30,356 bases of DNA, taken from positions 1 through 30,356 of the forward strand of contig JBMOEX010000009.1 of assembly GCA_049314535.1 (NCBI GenBank). Direction: 5' to 3'. Positions 9,451-16,131 of the stretch are shown here, one piece after another (positions within the stretch are counted from its first letter, which is position 1; each line of letters begins with the position of its first letter). Both the position numbers and the translations under genes were made by a program. This DNA comes from LMEP-6097 sp049314535. Its GTDB lineage: Bacteria; Cyanobacteriota; Vampirovibrionia; LMEP-6097. Below the pieces are notes generated by a model that saw only the letters and a list, made by a program, of their open reading frames with translations, made no database searches and was not told the DNA's origin.

Positions 9451-10515
9451 ATGATTAATAAATTATTAGATCTAGTAAAGAAAGCGAAGGCAAGTGACTT
9501 ACATCTTACTCCCCAAGAGCCACCTATACTTAGAATTAATGGTGTCTTAAGAAGAACCGAGATGCAGAAGCTGACTAGTGAGCAGATTAAGAGTATCTGT
9601 GATGGTTTTCTTTCTCAGGATCAGTTAAAGGTTTTAGAAAATGAGTGGGAAGTTGACTGTGCTTATGGTATAGAAGGCGTGGGTCGTTTTAGAATAAATG
9701 TTTTTAAAGATAGACTCGGTTACAGTGTGGCTTTAAGGATGATAAGCTATCACATACCATCTATAGAGGAACTTGGATTACCTGAGATAGTAAAAAAATT
9801 AGTCATGCTACCTCGTGGTCTGGTATTGGTTACTGGTCCTACTGGTTCTGGTAAATCCACTACCTTAGCAGCGATGGTGGATTGGATTAACACTAATCGT
9901 GCTGAGCATATACTTACTATCGAAGATCCGATAGAGTATATTCACACATCTAAGCAGAGTATTATTAATCAGCGTGAGATAGGTAATCATACGCATTCTT
10001 TCTCTAACGCTCTTAGAGCAGCTTTAAGAGAAGATCCAGACGTTATTTTAATTGGTGAGATGCGTGATTTAGAGACTATTTCACTTGCTGTGCGTGCTGC
10101 TGAAACAGGGCATTTGGTTTTTGCTACATTGCATACTTCATCTGCAGCAGGTACTATAGATAGGCTTATTGATGTGTTCCCAGCTGAACAGCAGGCGCAG
10201 GTCAGAACTCAGCTTAGTCATTCATTAAAAGCTGTACTCAGCCAAAGCTTACTTGCTAGGCGTGATGGTCAAGGAAGGGTAGTCGCCATGGAGGCGATGT
10301 TGGTTACGCCAGGCGTGGCTAATTTAATTAGAGAGTCTAAAACCTCGCAGATCTATTCAGCGATTCAGACTGGTAAAAATATCGGTATGCAGACTCTGGA
10401 ATCTGCTCTGGCAGAACTTTATAACCGTGATGTCATCAGCCTAGAGGATGCTATGTCAAGAAGCTCTAAAGTAGATGAATTGAAAAATTTAGTGGGAGCG
10501 GCAGTTAAGGCATAA
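9451..10515 (+). CDS. pilT: PilT-family type IV pilus retraction ATPase
   Basis: A 354-residue secretion-superfamily hexameric ATPase of the PilT/PilU type. It has the N-terminal ASDLHLTPQEPP...RINGVLRR PAS-like region; Walker A GPTGSGKST at 129-137; Asp box TIEDPIEY at 156-163; atypical Walker B DVILIGEMRD at 197-206; and His box AETGHLVFATLHTSSA at 217-232. The length is normal for PilT. Known role: depolymerises the pilin fibre at the inner membrane, driving twitching. The start follows AAAGG at suitable distance. No other pilus motor genes are adjacent, although a prepilin gene lies at 24199. Separation of PilT from PilU cannot be made by eye. Confidence 0.93.
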   Translation: MINKLLDLVKKAKASDLHLTPQEPPILRINGVLRRTEMQKLTSEQIKSICDGFLSQDQLKVLENEWEVDCAYGIEGVGRFRINVFKDRLGYSVALRMISYHIPSIEELGLPEIVKKLVMLPRGLVLVTGPTGSGKSTTLAAMVDWINTNRAEHILTIEDPIEYIHTSKQSIINQREIGNHTHSFSNALRAALREDPDVILIGEMRDLETISLAVRAAETGHLVFATLHTSSAAGTIDRLIDVFPAEQQAQVRTQLSHSLKAVLSQSLLARRDGQGRVVAMEAMLVTPGVANLIRESKTSQIYSAIQTGKNIGMQTLESALAELYNRDVISLEDAMSRSSKVDELKNLVGAAVKA

Positions 10516-10519
10516 TTTT

Positions 10520-11128
10520 ATGAGCATATATCCTTTGATACTTCTTTACATCTCTCTATTAATCAGTCCGATAATACTTTTTGGCTTATACTTAGTGTTT
10601 CTTAGTCCAGGGAATTTAGTAGACTGGCAGATGAGACTCTATCTAGCATTGGGTTTTCTGAGGATAGATAATCTAGAAGAAAAGGCGATACAGCCTAATA
10701 GCCTAGACGTACATATCGGTAGACATTTTGCAAAGCAGCGTTCAGATGGAAGTTTTGAGGAATTTGATGCTGATGAAATGATTCTTGCACCAGGTGATTT
10801 CGTCTTAGGCACTACTAGAGAATATTTTTATTTTCCGAATACTATACATGGCTATCTTCAAGGGAAAAGCTCATGGGCACGTTTAGGGCTCTATGTGGAG
10901 TCTGCTGGGCTGTTTGACAGTGGTTTTGAGGGTGAAGGGGTAGTTGAGCTAACTAATCAAGGAAAGGCGCCTTTGAAGCTTATAGCGGGCAAGCCTATCG
11001 CTCAAATGATATTTATGCGTAATTTACCAGTTACTCATCCTTACGGTAAGAAGAAGAATTCTAAAAGTAATTATCAAGGACAGACTGGTGCTAAGCAGAG
11101 TGCTTTAGATGAAGCTGTTGCAGGGTGA
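10520..11128 (+). CDS. dcd: dCTP deaminase-like protein with N-terminal membrane anchor
   Basis: Residues 45-175 match dCTP deaminase/dUTPase folds: AIQPNSLDVHIG (56-67), GKSSWARLGL (115-124) containing the substrate-binding Ser/Arg, a Gly-rich DSGFEGEG strand, and VVELTN with Glu143 at the catalytic Glu position. Known role: dCTP to dUTP, supplying dTMP synthesis. Odd: residues 5-29 form a strong hydrophobic helix (YPLILLYISLLISPIILFGL) before the enzyme domain, which is not expected of this soluble trimer. An internal ATG at 10631 (MRLYLALGFLRID) would give a conventional-length enzyme without the helix, but has no ribosome site. The gene begins four bases after the pilT stop. Bifunctional Dcd-Dut activity cannot be excluded. 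Confidence 0.85.
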   Translation: MSIYPLILLYISLLISPIILFGLYLVFLSPGNLVDWQMRLYLALGFLRIDNLEEKAIQPNSLDVHIGRHFAKQRSDGSFEEFDADEMILAPGDFVLGTTREYFYFPNTIHGYLQGKSSWARLGLYVESAGLFDSGFEGEGVVELTNQGKAPLKLIAGKPIAQMIFMRNLPVTHPYGKKKNSKSNYQGQTGAKQSALDEAVAG

Positions 11129-11152
11129 GCTCGGAAGGGTCTAAATTTAAGC

Positions 11153-11175
11153 GATGAAAAACTTTGTTTTTCATC
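11153..11175. terminator. Hairpin between convergent genes, possible weak bidirectional terminator
   Basis: GATGAAAAA and TTTTTCATC form a 9-bp stem around the loop CTTTG. It lies between the dcd-like stop and the stop of the opposing gene. The stem is AT-rich and lacks a separate U tract, so terminator function is uncertain. Confidence 0.35.
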
Positions 11176-12097
11176 AAGGACTCTCAAGTAAAGAGGTTAA
11201 TGTTAAGAGTACTTCTCGCGCTATCTCCTGTAAAATTTCTTCGTCATGGCTAAGGTTCTTGGTTAGTACAGTTAAAATATACTGAGACCGCTCACAAACT
11301 CCACTCTCTGCGTTCATACTAAATAACACAGCATCATGTCTAACTTTAGAATTCCAGCCAGCCTTAGAATAAACGCTTTTTACTTTAAACTCCTCAGTAA
11401 GCACTTTCCCAGAGAAGGCTTGAGCTTGATAATCCTCATTATTTTCAAGCACACGCTTCATGGAATTCAGAATAAGAGGAAAGTCTTTTTCTATAAGGAT
11501 TAGCAGTTTTATTAGATCTCGATTATTGATCTGATTGTGTCCTAGAGCTTCATAGATCTGTCTTTCTTTGCCATAGTAATCAAAGCTAAAGCATTTATTT
11601 ACGAGGTTTATTTTTTGTGAAAAACCTTTCTCTAAAAAGAATTTATTAATTTGAAGGCGGCTATTAAGTATTTTATTTAAAATATCTTGGGGCTGTTTAT
11701 CTGGAGTGAGTTTCAGGGTATTTTCTATATTAATGAGATTATAATCCCATGGATAAGCTGCTAGGTAATCGATGAGGAAAGCGAGAGCGTCGTTATCTGA
11801 TGCAGAGATACTTTCATGAATAGCCCTGCTTAATTCATTTTTTTCATACTCAGTTTTTCTGACTTCTAATTGATTATTTTGCGCGGCAAGCTCACTTGCC
11901 ATGAGGCTTATAAACAGTTTTAAAAGACTAGCTGGATGAAAGTAGCTGTCTAGGTTATGTTCAAGTATAGTTTCTAGAGACCGCTGCACAGCTCCATTTT
12001 CTGCATTTTCGCCGTCCTTTTTAGCTGAAGTCCTTTTCAGCAAAGCAAAAGATATATTTTCCGCTCCATATTTTTCAATAATAGTCTCTAAAGACAT
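11174..12097 (-). CDS. Class A beta-lactamase-like serine hydrolase without signal peptide
   Basis: The 307-residue protein has the three hallmarks of the penicillin-binding/class A fold in correct order and spacing: SxxK as SLLK at 57-60 (HPASLLKLFI), SDN at 100-102 (SASDNDALAFLI), and a KTG-like KAG at 245-247 (YSKAGWNS). Family knowledge: acylation of a serine by beta-lactam or peptide-like substrate. Odd: no signal peptide or membrane anchor is visible, although these proteins normally act in the periplasm. Two repeat-family cores are embedded in frame, at about residues 27-40 (between strands 1 and 2) and 260-271 (after the KAG strand). It is the last gene of the trpD cluster, three bases after the preceding stop; ATG start with AAGGA about 12 bases upstream. 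Activity on beta-lactams is not implied. Confidence 0.75.
   Translation of the reverse strand: MSLETIIEKYGAENISFALLKRTSAKKDGENAENGAVQRSLETILEHNLDSYFHPASLLKLFISLMASELAAQNNQLEVRKTEYEKNELSRAIHESISASDNDALAFLIDYLAAYPWDYNLINIENTLKLTPDKQPQDILNKILNSRLQINKFFLEKGFSQKINLVNKCFSFDYYGKERQIYEALGHNQINNRDLIKLLILIEKDFPLILNSMKRVLENNEDYQAQAFSGKVLTEEFKVKSVYSKAGWNSKVRHDAVLFSMNAESGVCERSQYILTVLTKNLSHDEEILQEIAREVLLTLTSLLESP
11281..11317 (-). repeat. In-frame palindromic-element core, copy near the 3' end of the beta-lactamase-like gene
   Basis: On the coding strand it reads AACGCAGAGAGTGGAGTTTG then TGAGCGGTCTCAGT, encoding NAESGVCERSQ. It shares the AGACCGCT end with the copies at 11977 and 25812, so these three form a subfamily distinct from the GGCACTGTTGCC-ended copies. 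Confidence 0.65.
11977..12016 (-). repeat. In-frame palindromic-element core, copy near the 5' end of the beta-lactamase-like gene
   Basis: The coding strand holds GACGGCGAAAATGCAGAAAA then TGGAGCTGTGCAGCGGTCTC, encoding DGENAENGAVQRS. It has the same orientation and frame as the other coding copies. Its outer edge (11960-11981) resembles the gene start (12074-12095), 18 of 22 bases identical and 114 bp (38 codons) apart, which could reflect target duplication or chance. Confidence 0.65.
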
Positions 12098-12100
12098 AAA

Positions 12101-12553
12101 TTATTTATCCTTCGTGATAATCAGAGATTTAAAAAGAAAATATAATATTACGGCAAATAATGCATTAAAAGGCAGGCTCAGTAATATTTTATGAAAATAG
12201 CTGTAAGTATCTTGATTTATAAAACAGTAGATAACGCTAAGTAGTACTGAATAAAAAACGCAGAGCCAGAGTGGATCTTTGAGTTCCTTGGTGTAAAAAA
12301 GCTTTAGCAGAACGGATAGTAACGGTAGAAACCAGATAAACTGCTTATCAAAAGTAAAAGCCTGTAATAGTATGGTCGCTGTGGACAGGAATACTAAATT
12401 CTCTTTTAAATTAAATAAAGCCGAGAAGACAGCAATATTGACTAGGATGAAGTTAAGGTCTATATTTACGAATCTAGAAAAAAAAGATATTTGCAAAGCA
12501 AATACTAGAAATGCATAGAGAGAGATTAAACTGTATTTTCTAAATTCGCTCAA
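12101..12553 (-). CDS. Small multi-pass membrane protein, weakly MreD-like
   Basis: A 150-residue hydrophobic protein with about four or five membrane helices (residues 8-27, 33-47, 51-83, 94-112 and 124-145). The opening LQISFFSRF...IDLNFILVNIAVFSALF is reminiscent of the first half of MreD, but the family's usual GLLxD region is not evident. Its position before a penicillin-binding-like fold would suit a cell-wall role, as in mreD-PBP2 clusters. This is inference only. The start is a TTG two bases after the upstream stop, with no ribosome site, so translation probably depends on coupling. Confidence 0.6.
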   Translation of the reverse strand: MSEFRKYSLISLYAFLVFALQISFFSRFVNIDLNFILVNIAVFSALFNLKENLVFLSTATILLQAFTFDKQFIWFLPLLSVLLKLFYTKELKDPLWLCVFYSVLLSVIYCFINQDTYSYFHKILLSLPFNALFAVILYFLFKSLIITKDK

Positions 12554-12555
12554 AA

Positions 12556-13050
12556 CTATTTAATGTAGTAAGGTAGGTCTTTTTTAGATTTAACGTTAAC
12601 GCTGTTATTGCTTGGAAAGAAAACAGAGTCTACTCTATCAAAACTGTCTTCAGTAAAGCTAGAAGAAGGCACAGTTGCTGAAATATCTTCTAAAAGAGGG
12701 CTGCGAGGAATTGGTTTTTTAGCTGTTAAATCTGGAAGATCAAGAGCCACGCCAGACTGCTCAATCATAAATTCTGCATCTTGCTTGGCTACATTAGCTT
12801 TAATCTGAATTTCTTCTGCCTTAGCTCTTATCTTTGCAGCTTTAAGATCTTGTTTCACTGCTTTAATTAGAGAATTTAAAGCATTTCTCTGTTCGATGAG
12901 TTTAGTAAGCTGCGCGTCAGCATTCGCTAATTTATCAGCAGCATAGTCCTGAGGTGCTTTTACTTCCTGAGCTAAAAGCGACATTGAGCTAGCGAAAACG
13001 CTAATATATACGAAAATTATAAACAGACTAGTACGAAATTTAGACAACAT
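12556..13050 (-). CDS. Exported coiled-coil protein, unknown
   Basis: Start placed at the ATG at 13050, which gives a 164-residue product with a clear signal peptide (MLSKFRTSLFIIFVYISVFA, cleavage likely after SLLA). The frame is open further upstream, but that extension runs into the trpD 3' end and is hydrophilic. Residues about 40-100 are an Ala/Lys/Gln-rich coiled coil (NALNSLIKAVKQDLKAAK and following), and the C-terminus is Ser/Pro-rich and probably disordered. No family recognised. It sits 25 bases after trpD and two bases before the membrane-protein gene, so it is part of one operon. Confidence 0.7.
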   Translation of the reverse strand: MLSKFRTSLFIIFVYISVFASSMSLLAQEVKAPQDYAADKLANADAQLTKLIEQRNALNSLIKAVKQDLKAAKIRAKAEEIQIKANVAKQDAEFMIEQSGVALDLPDLTAKKPIPRSPLLEDISATVPSSSFTEDSFDRVDSVFFPSNNSVNVKSKKDLPYYIK

Positions 13051-13075
13051 ATTTATACATCTTAATTCATAATTT

Positions 13076-14290
13076 TTATTTTGTGAAATACTTGCGTAAT
13101 TCTTCGAGGAATTCATATAAATTCTGAGTCTCAAGGATTTTTTTAAGTTTTACATAGTTTTGCGTAAGCTCTTTCACTAAGCTCTTTTCATCGTACAAAA
13201 GACCGAAGTCTTCTTTTAGCAGAAGCATTAAGGCTGTATTTAGGGTGAGAGTCTCAGCTTTAATCTTTAATGTGGAGTTTTGAGCCTCTCCTTTAAAGAT
13301 TTTGAGTAATATCTGAGCATTCTCTTCTGTGTTTCCGCCTTCTAGGTCTTTAAGCTTTGCAGCTGTTAATGCCAGTTCTGAAAATGATTTGCTCGCTGGG
13401 TTGAGTATAAATTCCTTTTCATGGCACTTTTGCGGAACTCCAATTTCTGCGTTTTCGTTGTCCTCATGATCCCCATGCACAGATTCATTTTCTATAGATA
13501 AGTTAGAAATGAAAATAATTTTAGAGGGTAGGGCTGTATTAAATTCATCCAAGACTAAATTTTTAAGTTCAGTTTCATCTTTTGGTTCTTGAGGAGGCTT
13601 TTCTAAAAACTCTTCGCTTGAGTATACTAGGATAAATTTTTGGCGGTAGCCTTGCTGTATAAAGTATCTGGCTATTTCTTTAATTACTGGAATCCAGCGG
13701 GCTTGAGCGATGCCGATAATCTGCCCCTGAAGCTCAATCGGGGAGAGGAATGGAGCGATTAAGTTTATAAAACAGGATTCTTTATATTTTCTAGCTAAAT
13801 TTTTTACAGGCAGTAAATATTCGCTAGATATTTTACTGGAAAAAAAACTCAAACCTAATTTTTGAAAGGCTTCTAGTTTTTTTTCTTCACTAATATCTAA
13901 GTCTAAACCTAGCTCATAGAGCACATCTACTGATCCGACTTTACTACTAGCGGAGCGACCGCCATTTTTAATTACAGGCAAGCCTGCATAGGCGGCAAGA
14001 AAGGCTGTGCCTGTAGAAATATTAAAGCTATGAGATTTATCGCCGCCAGTACCTGCACAGTCATAGACTAGATGGGCGTGTAGCGAAACTCCAATTTCTG
14101 CGTTCTTCTTGTCAGCTGAATCGCGGAGGCTTAATGGCGGAGCCTTTTCTCGAAGAAATTCTATAAAGCTAATGAGTTCTTCACTGCTCTCGCCTTTCGT
14201 GTGCCATTCGGAAATAAAAGTAAAAAGAGTTCCCTCGGTGGCTGTTTCTAGCCACTGAAAGAACTCTTTTGGATTATTAGTTAAGCTCAC
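13076..14290 (-). CDS. trpD: Anthranilate phosphoribosyltransferase-like protein (TrpD), enlarged by two repeat insertions
   Basis: The protein carries the TrpD/nucleoside-phosphorylase-II fold signatures: an N-terminal helical domain, CAGTGGDKSHSFNIST at 78-93 (PRPP-binding GTGGD and NIST) and KNGGRSASSKVGSVD at 108-122. Known reaction: anthranilate plus PRPP gives phosphoribosyl-anthranilate in tryptophan synthesis. At 404 residues it is about 60 longer than usual. Two segments account for part of this, residues about 60-73 and 271-291, both belonging to the repeat family (NAEIGVSLHAH and NAEIGVPQKCH). The canonical KHGNR reads KNGGR here, so a shifted substrate preference is possible. No other trp gene is nearby. 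Follows speD by 33 bases and heads a run with two unknown envelope proteins. Confidence 0.85.
   Translation of the reverse strand: MSLTNNPKEFFQWLETATEGTLFTFISEWHTKGESSEELISFIEFLREKAPPLSLRDSADKKNAEIGVSLHAHLVYDCAGTGGDKSHSFNISTGTAFLAAYAGLPVIKNGGRSASSKVGSVDVLYELGLDLDISEEKKLEAFQKLGLSFFSSKISSEYLLPVKNLARKYKESCFINLIAPFLSPIELQGQIIGIAQARWIPVIKEIARYFIQQGYRQKFILVYSSEEFLEKPPQEPKDETELKNLVLDEFNTALPSKIIFISNLSIENESVHGDHEDNENAEIGVPQKCHEKEFILNPASKSFSELALTAAKLKDLEGGNTEENAQILLKIFKGEAQNSTLKIKAETLTLNTALMLLLKEDFGLLYDEKSLVKELTQNYVKLKKILETQNLYEFLEELRKYFTK
13423..13480 (-). repeat. Half-length palindromic element inside trpD
   Basis: This 58-bp stretch aligns without gaps to the left half (25223-25280) of the full element in the phosphorylase gene, with 52 of 58 positions identical by my count. 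It ends at exactly the centre of that element. The right half and second terminal repeat are missing. On the coding strand it encodes HGDHEDNENAEIGVPQKC in frame. Confidence 0.85.
14071..14113 (-). repeat. In-frame palindromic-element core near the trpD 5' end
   Basis: The coding strand contains AACGCAGAAATTGGAGTT, identical to the family core, flanked by GACAAGAAG and TCGCTACACGCCCATC. It encodes DKKNAEIGVSLHAH and lies just before the conserved LVYDCAGTGGD strand of TrpD, where family members normally have a short link. Confidence 0.75.
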
Positions 14291-14323
14291 TTAAATAGCA
14301 CCAGCTAAAAATACTTACGCATT

Positions 14324-14782
14324 TTAGTTAAGAGCTAGAGTTTTACCAAACTGGTGAAGATTCTGAGCATGCTGAAGTCTTTCAGTCTCAATAATCTGAC
14401 CAGCCTTACCAATAGATCTAGGGTATTCTCTACCTCTCATGAACAATTGGTGATCCCAATGAGTAGGATTATAAACTTTAACAATCTCAGAAATAGCAGT
14501 CTCTATGCAGAAATCTTTACAGCTAAAAATATCTACAGTCAGAAAGCCATTCTGGTCTGGAAAAGTATGAAGAGCTATATGACTCTCTGCTATTAGTACC
14601 ACACCGCTTAAGCCCCATTCTTCTGGAACTTTACCCTTATATTTAAATGCATAAGGGGGCATTATCTTCGTCATATCCATCTTTTCGGGCAACGAATCCA
14701 GGAGATCAATCATCGATTCTATATCCGTCATAAGACGTCTATCGCAGCCATAGGCTTCCATTACTAAGTGTGGTCCAAACAT
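14324..14782 (-). CDS. speD: S-adenosylmethionine decarboxylase proenzyme
   Basis: A 152-residue prokaryotic SpeD. It self-cleaves to give a pyruvoyl cofactor and decarboxylates SAM to supply the aminopropyl donor for spermidine. The processing site is LIAESHIALHTFP, with cleavage between Glu66 and Ser67 (Ser67 becoming pyruvoyl) and His68 and the catalytic Cys at FSCKDF (Cys88) in place. Somewhat longer at the C-terminus than the roughly 125-residue Bacillus/Thermotoga type. The ATG at 14782 gives the standard MFGPHLVMEAYGCD opening. Its own promoter and a 5' hairpin lie upstream. No speE is visible in the window. Confidence 0.95.
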   Translation of the reverse strand: MFGPHLVMEAYGCDRRLMTDIESMIDLLDSLPEKMDMTKIMPPYAFKYKGKVPEEWGLSGVVLIAESHIALHTFPDQNGFLTVDIFSCKDFCIETAISEIVKVYNPTHWDHQLFMRGREYPRSIGKAGQIIETERLQHAQNLHQFGKTLALN

Positions 14783-14797
14783 CGCTATATCATACTT

Positions 14798-14814
14798 ATC
14801 CTTTTAGTAAGGAT
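14798..14814 (-). promoter_or_regulatory. 5' leader hairpin of speD
   Basis: ATCCTT and AAGGAT form a 6-bp stem with a 5-base loop, close to the predicted transcription start. The AAGGAT arm also holds the only Shine-Dalgarno-like AAGGA before speD, about 16 bases from the ATG, so folding could hide or protect it. Confidence 0.35.
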
Positions 14815-14816
14815 TC

Positions 14817-14845
14817 ATAATAACAATAATATGTATATAAAACAA
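14817..14845 (-). promoter_or_regulatory. Sigma70-type promoter for speD
   Basis: On the minus strand TTGTTT (-35), a 17-base spacer and TATTAT (-10) with an upstream TG extension. It drives speD and probably the trpD run. It separates speD from gpsA, whose stop lies just upstream. Confidence 0.55.
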
Positions 14846-14850
14846 TAGTT

Positions 14851-15909
14851 TTATTTTATTTTTCTTGACATTAATGAGTTGACCACTTCTGCTGGATTCT
14901 TGCTTCCAGAAAGCATATCAGCGACTTCAAGGCAAATTGGAATTCTTAAGTTTTCAGTTTGGGCTAATTTTTTTAGAGCGAAGGCAGTATTTACTCCTTC
15001 AGCAGTGGCGTTGATTTTCTTGTAAATTTCATCAAGTGAGTAATTTTTGGCAAGAAAATAACCGACACGGTAGTTCCTACTTAGCTCTGAGCTACAGGTT
15101 GCTATTAAATCACCTAATCCAGCGGCTGAGTATAAAGTCTCTTCCAGACCGCCTTTGAGCTTAACTAATTCACGCATTTCATTTAAAGCTCGGGTTATTA
15201 AACTCGCTTTAGTGCTAGCTCTGAAACCTAGTCCGTCAGAAGCTCCTGCTGCGATAGCGATTACATTCTTGATGGCCGAGCAGAATTCTACACCAACTAG
15301 ATCATTACTTGGATAGAGGCGAAAGCGAGTACATGAAAATATTTCTTGAAGGCCCTCAGCTACAGTTAATTCTGAACTTGCGATGCTCGATATCATTGGC
15401 TCACCTGCTAAAACCTCTATGGCGAGGTTCGGGCCAGATAGGGTGGAAATATGAAAATTCTTTAATTTTTCAGTGAAAATTTCACTAGGTGTCTTCAAAC
15501 TCGCTAGGTCAATGCCTTTCGAGCAGTTGATAATTACCTTTTTTGAAAAATTTGGAAAATGTTCTGAATTTGTAGAAAAATTCAAATTAGGATCGAAATT
15601 CAGTGCTGTGATATTACTGATTTTTAAGATATTTTCTGCGAGTTCATTAATTCCTTTCAAAGGTATAACACTAAAGATAAAGTCACTAAACTCTAAAGCG
15701 GCTCTTAAATCTGCGGTGAAATTTATATTTTCAGGATAAATACCTTCTTGTGGTTTATTAAACGTTCGGGATTTAGACATTATTTCGACTCTTTCAGGTT
15801 TATAATCCCAGAGCAAAACTTCAAAATCCTTAGAAAAGTGGCAGGCAAGAGTATTACCCCAAGAACCTGAGCCTAAAATAGATATCTTTTTCGATGCAGA
15901 AATTACCAT
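14851..15909 (-). CDS. gpsA: Glycerol-3-phosphate dehydrogenase [NAD(P)+]
   Basis: A 352-residue cytoplasmic enzyme reducing dihydroxyacetone phosphate to sn-glycerol-3-phosphate for phospholipid synthesis. It shows the Rossmann motif ILGSGSWGN at 11-19, NCSKGID, the SGPNLAIEV loop, the catalytic-lysine region SAIKNVIAIAAG, and the C-terminal GLGDLIATCSSELSRN. It is about 20 residues longer than typical: a Phe/Asn-rich stretch around residues 103-122 (FDPNLNFSTNSEHFPNFSKK) is inserted between the SVIPLKG strand and the KVIINCSKG strand. Its composition differs from the NAEIGV repeat family. The ATG at 15909 gives a short leader before the first strand; no ribosome site is apparent. Confidence 0.95.
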   Translation of the reverse strand: MVISASKKISILGSGSWGNTLACHFSKDFEVLLWDYKPERVEIMSKSRTFNKPQEGIYPENINFTADLRAALEFSDFIFSVIPLKGINELAENILKISNITALNFDPNLNFSTNSEHFPNFSKKVIINCSKGIDLASLKTPSEIFTEKLKNFHISTLSGPNLAIEVLAGEPMISSIASSELTVAEGLQEIFSCTRFRLYPSNDLVGVEFCSAIKNVIAIAAGASDGLGFRASTKASLITRALNEMRELVKLKGGLEETLYSAAGLGDLIATCSSELSRNYRVGYFLAKNYSLDEIYKKINATAEGVNTAFALKKLAQTENLRIPICLEVADMLSGSKNPAEVVNSLMSRKIK

Positions 15910-16030
15910 TTGAGAATGAAGAAGGAATTTATTAAGTCTAAAGTCCCTCTAAAAACTATAACTTTTTTATTATTTGAGTGCAAAAATGCTTTGTTCCATA
16001 GATTTTCTAAAAATTTTTTAACTTTTAGTA

Positions 16031-16060
16031 TTAACAAATTGTGATTTTTTTAGTTATAAT
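16031..16060 (+). promoter_or_regulatory. Sigma70 promoter for the 1214-aa gene
   Basis: TTAACA, an 18-base spacer and a perfect TATAAT. It lies in the 222-bp gap between gpsA and the 16132 gene and leaves a leader of about 65 bases. It is the clearest promoter in the window. Confidence 0.65.
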
Positions 16061-16070
16061 GTAATGAGTT

Positions 16071-16091
16071 AATACACCGTGATCACGTATT
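16071..16091 (+). promoter_or_regulatory. Operator-like palindrome in the 5' leader
   Basis: A perfect 10-bp palindrome CGTGATCACG, with outer AATA/TATT arms offset by three bases, begins about four bases after the predicted transcription start. It could bind a dimeric repressor or fold as an RNA hairpin. The function is inferred from position. Confidence 0.4.
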
Positions 16092-16131
16092 AGCTTTTGA
16101 CCATATCAAAACAAGGGAGTTTTGAAAATAG

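Noticed and set aside
13051..13134. Upstream in-frame extension of the secreted coiled-coil gene
   Set aside because: It runs into the trpD coding end, is hydrophilic, and would bury the signal peptide that begins cleanly at the ATG at 13050.
14783..14795. Two-codon ATG-ATA-TAG upstream of speD as a regulatory minicistron
   Set aside because: Too short to be distinguished from chance in AT-rich sequence, although speD-type genes in eukaryotes have regulatory upstream frames.
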